Below are positions 57,413-64,000 of a stretch of DNA of 64,000 nt, in pieces. Both the position numbers and the translations under genes were made by a program. The DNA comes from Cryptomeria japonica (taxonomy: Eukaryota > Streptophyta > Pinopsida > Cupressales > Cupressaceae), in assembly GCF_030272615.1 (NCBI RefSeq), contig NC_081415.1, forward strand, positions 190,060,270 to 190,124,269. The letters are read 5' to 3'. Every line of letters begins with the position of its first letter. Within the stretch, counting starts at the first letter, position 1. The notes beneath the pieces were generated by a model. The model was not told the origin of the DNA and searched no databases. It worked only from the letters and a program-made list of their open reading frames with translations.

Positions 57413-59324
57413 TCGCGAGAGAGATTTCCGAGACCGTGGACATTGATACCATGGTTGACCCAGGCTGATTTGGACATCATTGAGAGATGTGGTTTGACCT
57501 CCCTTTTGGATCACTGTGAACTGTGGGCTACTGACAACATTGGAAGAGAGGTGGCATAGTGACACAAACAGCTTTCATTTTGCGACCGAAGAGATGACAG
57601 TCACACCAGAGGACTGTTATAGGATCCTGCGGATTTTCATAGTAGGTGCACTACTACCGTATGAGCAGTCGGAGGAGGGTGGTACAGAGGCTCTTCGCCA
57701 TATTTTCCATGATGAGACAATCTGTGGTTATGAGATCCCGTGGCAGGATTTCTTAGACCTGGATTATGCACCCCTACCATCTGTACTAGCAGGGTTTATT
57801 GGTGGATTCCTTTGTCCTGATTGCAGGTCAAAGGGATTCTTTGTGGGATGGGGGCTGGTATTGGAGGAGATGGTCACACAGGGCCGAAGATTTTCATGGG
57901 GATTAGCTATGCTGGCCCATCTATATAGGGGCCTACATGAGGTGGTATACCTTGGTTACGACAGTTTGTCAGCTCGCGTGACATTGTTACAGGTATGGTG
58001 TTGGGAGCATATTCCAGTGGCGAGGCTACTAGCAGACAGAGACAGGCCCGTGGGGTGCGCATATGCATATGGATAAAGGGGTCTAATTGTCTAGCACAAG
58101 CTGGACAAACTAGAGCATTGGAGGAGAGTGCTCGATGATATAGATACGGTCACCTGACAACTGTATACAAGATGCGAGGTGTGGGTAGAGGACGGGTTGG
58201 AGATGCCTTTTGTTTTTATGACCAGATACCTGATCGGGAGGACCCCGTTTGTGATAGAGAGGTTTGTGGTGACTCAAGTTTTGAGACAGTTTGGGCGCCA
58301 GCAGGGTATTCCATAGGGAGCGTGCCTGTATGCACGTTAGAGGCAGGATGTAGGTGATTGGGGTCTGACCATTGATAGCGTAGTGGCGGTGGAGGAGTTT
58401 GTTGAGTTGGCAGGGTAGATATGGGATTATGCCCTGGAGATTTTGGATGCGAGCATGACCGATGAGTTTGCCAGATTGTTTGTTGCTCGAGCGATGGCCA
58501 GGATATCAAATCCGGAGGAGATGAGGCCAACTTTTGATTCTGATGAGGAGGAGGGAGAGGGAGATGATGATGATGATGGAGAGGATGGAGGAGATGGATG
58601 AGGGAGAGGAGCTAGAGGGAGGTGCGGAGGTAGAGCTAGGAGAGGAGATAGGGGTGTGGAGAGAGTAGTGAGACAGGGGGTGATAGATAGGGGGAGAGGT
58701 GGATTGGCTATTTGAGTCGATGGAGAGGGGAGAGTGGGGAAGGTGTTAGCTACAGTGGGGGGCACTGATGAGGCGAGGCAACTAGCGTAGAGGAGGAGGG
58801 CGGATGTGCTCCCACCTCCAGCACTGAGGACAGGCAAGGTTGGAGGGGTTGCCCCTGCACAGATACCACTATGGGTTTGGGTCCCTACACATGTTGAGGA
58901 TGCATAGATCCAGACCCTATAGGTGACTGTATAGTAGCTGTAGGCATAGATTTTGACATATCAGTGGCAGATTGTGCAGTCGACTACTGAGTGGGACACT
59001 GAGATAGAGCGGAGGGGGCAAGTGGAGGAGTTGGTATCCAGTATGCAGAGAGCAGCAGCGGGTGGTCCGATGAGAGACACCCTGAGAGAGCTAGCATTGA
59101 GAGCTCAGGAGGTAGAGTACTATCGGTGGCACTATGAGGTGGCGGTACCCAGGGATCATCGAGTACAGAGCTTTGCACAATCGAGATCTAGTCGATCTCG
59201 AGATACTGGGTTGCGGTCTGAGAGCCGAGGTGTGACAGGGCCACCAAGACAGGACCCTCTTGGAGATCTAGGGGCGGGTACATCTGGAGCCAGACCATCT
59301 CCGTCAAGGGATAGTCATACTTGA
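57413..59324 (+). pseudogene. Plant mobile domain (PMD) gene captured by element C, antisense
   Basis: In order: WLTQADLDIIERCGLTSLLD (from about 57,455), a one-base shift, then an open block 57,516-58,076 with ERWHSDTNSFHFATEEMTVT, VLAGFIGGFL, FSWGLAMLAHLYRGLHEVVY and VTLLQVWCWEHIPVARLL. More PMD sequence follows in other frames to VVTQVLRQFGRQQGIP (about 58,310), an acidic Glu/Asp region (58,540-58,600) and a C-terminal block with an Arg/Ser-rich end (58,953-59,324). PMD is the domain of Arabidopsis MAIN/MAIL1, which act in silencing and genome stability, and is also found in plant elements. Base composition is visibly GC-richer than the surroundings. Breaks indicate a dead copy. Confidence 0.7.
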
Positions 59325-60683
59325 GAGACGGGGTCTCTGTTGTATTTTAGATCATTTGTTATTCTTTGTACTGGACACAACATTGATACATTTTGTACAT
59401 TTTGATCTTTTTTGAGATATATATATACGGCACCATTTTCTTTGATCATGTGGTGTGTTTATATGGATGCATGTTATGTGGGTTATGGCTTTATGATGAT
59501 GTAATACTTTTAAATGTATGATATAATGTATGATCTAGGATGTATGCTTTTATATGCTGTGAGATGTATCTTGAAAATGAGATGTATGATTTGATATGCA
59601 ACTAAATGTAAAATGATATGCAACTATTTAAAATGATATGCAATTAATTGTAAAATGATATGCATCTAATTGTAAAATGATATGCATCTAATTGTAAAAT
59701 GATATGCAATTATGTTTTTGGTAGCATCCTCATTCTGTATTTGCCATCTGATATAGCCATTTGTTTGCTTTCTTTGTAGATATCATCATTGAGCATTGAT
59801 TTGTTTTAGGAAATGTTGAAAATTTAAAAAGCATAATGGTATAATTGAACCATAATGACCTGAGAGAAATTTACATGATGTTTAATTTTGCAAGATAGCA
59901 CAAGCGTCAAGGTATAATTGAACCAGGATGACCTGAGTGCGGATTGCGTAAACAGACAAGATTAAATATTTTGTATGCATGAAGTGGAATCAGGCCTTCA
60001 ATGATATTCGATGTATCACGTCTCGAGGCAAGTATTCACACAATACAAGTGATCGCCTCCCAGATAGAAGACTAAGAAAATATTGGAAGTTCCTCATGAT
60101 CTCTAGCTTTGAAGCATTTAGTGAGACAAGGAAGAGAATCCGATAATTCAAAAAGTTCAAAATGCAAAACTAGTTAAGATTTTATGCTACAATGCAACAT
60201 CCAGTACTTCAGAAAATCATCCATCCTTGGTATTTTTGTGAATTGTTTTGTTTTGTTTTGCGATGAAGCGTAGTTTTTGGTTGTTGGATGTCATGCTTTT
60301 GAGTTTTGCAAATAGCTTTGATGTTTGGAATGTTTGCAATATTTAGATGATCTGAATGCCCCTAGCTGAGTGTGCCTCTTGATGTGAATATGTACAGTGA
60401 TTTCCACGCCATGGTGGATTTGTGGTAAGAGGATATATATGGATAAACCAGGATAGTGACTATGCTAAGTATCTCCTAAATGGATATGTGCTAAGTGTCA
60501 GGCGATGGCCGATAGTGTGTGGACAGATAAAATGGTATGGAGATAGATGGTGGAGCCATTCTTTCACAAGAGCGCCTGTTTACCAGGTTTTCACCATTTA
60601 TTTTTATTGTACTTTATGTTTTTGCTTTTTCGAGATTTTTTGATTTTTTTGCTTATTTTGGCTTTTTCCGTGCACTAGGTTAC
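59325..60683. other. Element C region between the PMD gene and integrase ends
   Basis: Two genes converge here and no frame is credible. It holds a TATATATATA run (59,418), a 22 bp tandem repeat (59,590-59,720) and T-rich tracts near 60,240 and 60,600-60,670 resembling the post-integrase tail of T1. Confidence 0.5.
59590..59720 (+). repeat. 22 bp tandem repeat
   Basis: Unit AAAATGATATGCATCTAATTGT type; GATATGCA starts at 59,593, 59,615, 59,635, 59,657, 59,679 and 59,701. Confidence 0.85.
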
Positions 60684-61920
60684 TTAAGTGTAGTACTTCT
60701 TTAGATGGATGTTGTTAGTTGGGTCGTCGATCACATCTCCTTCTGAAGTTGTTAGCTGATAGGCACCTGATCGATAGACTGATATGATAACATAGGGACC
60801 CAACCAGTTAGGTTCAAATTTCCCTTTCTTTTCTCGATCTTGCTGATTTCTTGGATTTTCTTTGAGGACTAGGTCACCAACTTTGAAGTTGCAGGGGATG
60901 ACCTTGTGATTGTAGCTCCGGCACATGCGTTGTTGATATGCTTTGAGATGAGTATAAGCATGCTGACATCTTTCATCTAATAGTTCAAGTTCTTGCAGTC
61001 GGTTAACTCGATACTCTTCATCTGGGATTAAGCCTTTCAAAAAGACTTTGAGAGATGGGATTTCTACTTCCAGGGGTAAAATGGCTTCTGATCCATATAC
61101 CAATGAGTATGGTGTTGCTCCTGTAGGTATGCGGATGCTAGTTCTATATGCCCAAAGTGCTGGATTGAGTTGTACATGCCAATCTTTGCCTGCATCATTT
61201 ACTATTTTCTTGAGGATTTTCAGGATAGTTTTGTTAGATGCTTCCACTTGACCATTTCCCTATGGGTAGTATGGTGTAGAGAACCTATGTTGGATTTTTA
61301 ATTTTTCACATAGTTCTTGGACATCTTGATTTTTGAAAGGCCGTCCATTATCTGTGATGATTGAACTTGGAATACCATATCTGCAGATCAGATAATTGAG
61401 GATAAAAGAGGCAATTTGTTTCCCGGTTACTGTGGTCATGGGGACTGCTTCTATCCATTTGGTAAAGTATTATGTTGCTGTTATAATGAACTTGTGTCAA
61501 TTTGAAGATGAAGGATGAATTTTGCCTACTAAGTCTAGTCCCCACTGACAAAAGGGCCAGGATGTTGTAAATGGCTGCAGTTCCTGTGCTGGTGCATGAA
61601 TCAGATTACCATGGATTTGGCATTTAGGACATTTCTTGGCGAAGTGATATGAGTCTTTCTCCATTGTAGGCCAGTAGTATCCCATTCGTAGAAGTTTTTT
61701 AGCAAGAGTAGTACCACTTGAATGTGTGCCACAAATACCTTCATGAAGCTCGTGTAAAGCAGAATCAGAATCATTACAATCAAGGCAATGAAGAAGAGTA
61801 CCATCTAGACCTCAACGATACAAAGTATCAGCAGTAAGGGTGTAACGGGCAGCTTGTCGGATAAAGTTACATTTTTGGTTACGGGATTGATCAATTGGTA
61901 AGATATTGTGCTTGAGGTAG
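60684..61920 (-). pseudogene. Element C integrase
   Basis: Reading leftward: TADTLYR, the zinc domain (LHELHEGICGTHSSG, then CPKCQIHGN at about 61,610-61,640), the core with WGLDLVGKI (about 61,535), ITDNGRPFKNQD (about 61,345) and GNGQVEASNKT (about 61,240), and the C-terminal WLGPYVIISVYRSGAYQLTT ending at 60,684. The D, D, E residues are kept. A few stops (for example TAT-stop-YFTKW and YYP-stop-GNG) break it. The last 187 codons are an unbroken frame. Confidence 0.85.
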
Positions 61921-61973
61921 TCGTATATCGGTCCATATAACGGAGAATCTGAACCAGTCAAAGCATAGATAAC

Positions 61974-62516
61974 CTAGGATTCAGAGTGGTCATAGGCGGG
62001 GGAGAACAGTTGCTCTACCAGGAACTCATAACGACTCTGTTGCTCTAGAATTTGTAGTAGTGAAGCGATAGTAGCCATTGCATCGGCTGCTTTGTTGTTC
62101 AATCTTGGTATTTGCTCAAAGGTGATGTGTACAAAATACTGTTTGAAGTCATCCACCATTCACTTGTAGGGTAGTAGCTTGTCATCCTTTGTCTGATAGT
62201 TGTTGATTTGATGTATGACTAGTTGCGAGTCTCCATATAATTTTAACTATGTGATTTTCCATTCTACGGCCATTTTGATACTTATAACCAATGCCTCATA
62301 TTCAGCCACATTATTCGTGCAGGGAAACATAAGCCTATATGATTTTGGTATAGTATGTCCTTCAGGAGTGATGAACAAAATGCCAGCACCTGAACCATGT
62401 TGTGTATAGGATCTGTCAAAGTATAGGGTCCATTGTGTGGTAGAAAGAGCAAGAACATCCCTATCTAGAAATTCAATCTCCATGGTGTGTTTGCCTGGTA
62501 GCGGTGCTTCAGCCAA
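61974..62516 (-). pseudogene. Element C second (archaeal-type) RNase H, after RT-RNase H
   Basis: WTLYFDRSYTQHGSGAGILF, CTNNVAEYEALVISIKMAVE, a TAG, LYGDSQLVIHQINNY, another stop, and NNKAADAMATIASLL. The four acidic positions are present, though the Gly after the first Asp is Arg. It removes RNA from the RNA/DNA hybrid. The position between RNase H and integrase is canonical for Tat elements and contrasts with element A. Confidence 0.85.
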
Positions 62517-62689
62517 CTGATCTGCAATTGCTTGTCCTTTGATTGCTCATCTTTCTATGTATTGGATGTCAAATTCACTGAGAATCATGACCCATTTAGC
62601 CAATCGGCCTGTAAGAGCTGCCTTACTGAGTAGATATTTGAGAGGATCAATTTTTGCGACTAGCTTAATGGTGTGTGCTAGCATATAAT

Positions 62690-63010
62690 GTCAAAACTTC
62701 TAAAATACGAAGACCACTGTTAGGAAAGCCTTTTCAATGAATGTATAGTTGAGTTCATATCCATTTAGTGTCCTACTGATGTAATATATGGCTCGTTCTT
62801 TTCCTTGTTGATCTTCTTGTGCCAATAGTGCCTCCAACAATATATCTGTTGTTGAGATATATAGGATAAGTGGCTTTCCTGCGACTGGTGGTACTAGAGC
62901 TGGTGGATTCATCAGGTACTGTTTGATTTGGTAAAAATATTCTGCACACTTAGTCTCCCATCTAAATGGTTAAATGGTAGACTTTTATCTGCTAGTTGAG
63001 CGATGAATCG
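62690..63010 (-). pseudogene. Element C RNase H (RT-linked)
   Basis: A 70-codon frame reading AGKPLILYISTTDILLEALLAQ, AIYYISRTLNGYELNYTFIE and KAFLTVVF. The first catalytic-region residue is STT where many elements have SVT/DAS, as is common in the degenerate RNase H of Tat elements. It precedes the second RNase H after ~180 bases of linker. Confidence 0.75.
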
Positions 63011-63019
63011 CCTGATTGA

Positions 63020-64000
63020 TTGAAGTCATCCTTGTAGAGATCTGAGTTGACTAATATTCTTCGGTGGTGGCATGTCCATAATGGCTTGTATCTTTGCTGG
63101 ATCTACTTCAATACCTTTAGTTGAGACTATATAGCCTAGTAACTTGCCTGATGTAACCCCAAAGACACACTTCTTAGGGTTGAGCCTGACTTGGAATTTC
63201 TCCAATCAATCAAAGATCTTTGTTAGGATGCCAAGATGTTCTGCTCTGGTGAAGGAATTAGCTAGTAAATCATCCACATAGTCTTCCATAAATGTGTGCA
63301 TCATGTCATGGAATATTGTTGTCATTGCTCTTTGATAAGTGGCCCTTGCATTCTTTAAGCCAAAAGGCATAACATTCCAACAGTACGTTCCCCAAGGACA
63401 GGTGAACGCGGTTTTATCTTGATCTTCTAGAGCGATTTTGATTTGATTATAGCCTGAAAAACCATCCATTAGTGAGAGCATAGAATGGCCTGCTGTGAGA
63501 TCTACAATTATGTCGATACTGGGCAGAGGAAAGTCATCTTTTGGACAAGCTTTGTTGACATCTCTGAAGTCAGTGCATATTCTGATACTGCCATCTGGTT
63601 TTGATACTGGAACGATGTTGGAAATCCATTCTGCATAGTCAATGGGTCAGATGAATCTGACATCTAATAATTTCTTTAGTTCAGTTTTGACCATGAGTGC
63701 CACCTGTGGATTCATCTTTCATAACTTTTGCTTGACTGGTTTAACTCCTAAAGAGATGGACAAGTGATGCATGATTAAGTGTGGATCCACTCTAGGCATA
63801 TCAACATATGATCAAGCAAAGTTAATTTGCTGTTCTTTAAAGAAAATGATGAATGCTGATCTTTCTTCCTCTGTCAGAGATTCTACAAGGTGTAGGTTTC
63901 TGACTGCTTCCGTGGTACCAATGTTGATTGATTGAGTGGGTTTAATCAATATGGGTGATCGCTCGTGAAAGTGCTCAGGAAGAGTGTCAAGTCTCCCATC
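63020..64000 (-). pseudogene. Element C reverse transcriptase (continues past the window edge)
   Basis: Blocks, right to left: VDPHLIMHHLSI, WISNIVPVSKPDGSIRICTD, ACPKDDFPLPSID, LSLMDGFSGYNQIKI, MPFGLKNARATYQRAM, the active site EDYVDDLLANS (about 63,265-63,295), LNPKKCVFGVTSGKLLGYIV and VDPAKIQAIMDMPPP. The canonical gypsy YVDD is kept. Stops occur at about 63,205, 63,640, 63,718 and 63,810. Upstream gag and protease are not in the window. Confidence 0.85.

Larger units (their letters stand above)
54585..64000 (-). mobile_element. Element C: Tat-type Ty3/gypsy with antisense captured gene (runs off the edge)
   Basis: Element orientation is right to left: RT, RNase H, second RNase H, integrase (63,9xx to 60,684), a 4.8 kb region carrying an opposite-strand gene, polypurine tract (about 55,858-55,875), 3' LTR (54,585-55,857). 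Gag, protease and the 5' LTR lie beyond 64,000. Two RNase H domains in this order are the hallmark of the Tat lineage, in which extra ORFs between integrase and 3' LTR are known. Confidence 0.8.

Noticed and set aside
58427-58837. Minus-strand Pro/Ser-rich frame opposite the PMD gene
   Set aside because: Shadow of the Gly/Glu/Arg-rich, GA-rich plus strand; no domain.

Overview
The window looks like intergenic, repeat-packed DNA from a large plant nuclear genome. Every recognisable coding trace belongs to a plant LTR retrotransposon (Ty1/copia or Ty3/gypsy). The LTRs are long (1-3 kb), the copies are riddled with stops, and insertions are nested up to three deep. A gymnosperm is my best guess from the age and size of the nests, but no ordinary host gene is present to confirm it. 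No rRNA, tRNA, CRISPR or bacterial feature was seen.

Layout. (1) 1-5.2 kb: old fragments, namely a copia LTR end and gag on +, a copia RT/RNase H plus LTR on -, and a solo-like copia LTR on -. (2) 5.2-36.1 kb: gypsy element 'B' on +, whose ~3 kb 5' LTR (5.2-8.27 kb, resuming at 33,085-33,118) was split by a large copia insertion with TSD TTTAA. B then has eight copies of its LTR-end/primer-binding-site junction in a 95 bp tandem array, and a gag. (3) 8,273-33,084: the copia insertion 'S' (SIRE-like), arranged LTR-internal1-LTR-internal2-LTR. Its middle LTR carries a minus-strand gag/protease-only gypsy element 'TRG' (14,493-22,180). Internal2 carries a Tat-type gypsy fragment 'T1' (23,279-26,595) bracketed by a 162 bp duplication. 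(4) 36.1-54.5 kb: gypsy element 'A' on +, with LTR, PBS, gag, protease, an extra RNase H placed before the RT, RT, and an RNase H that is split by (5) the complete minus-strand element 'N' (43,881-53,981, TSD CTATA). N has copia-type LTRs and PBS, a zinc-knuckle gag and a large unfamiliar ORF, but no pol. N itself contains a T1 solo LTR and a 427 bp tandem duplication. (6) 54.6-64 kb: Tat-type gypsy element 'C' on -, running off the right edge. It has RT, RNase H, a second RNase H and integrase. An antisense plant-mobile-domain gene with its own TATA box lies between integrase and 3' LTR.

How it fits together. None of the elements looks autonomous today. At least seven stop codons are shared by the two internal regions of S, so S was already dead before it was doubled. 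The features most worth follow-up are N's novel ORF, the RNase H-before-RT order in A, the captured antisense gene in C, the tandem PBS array of B, and the two T1 insertions flanked by ~94 and 162 bp direct duplications instead of 5 bp ones.
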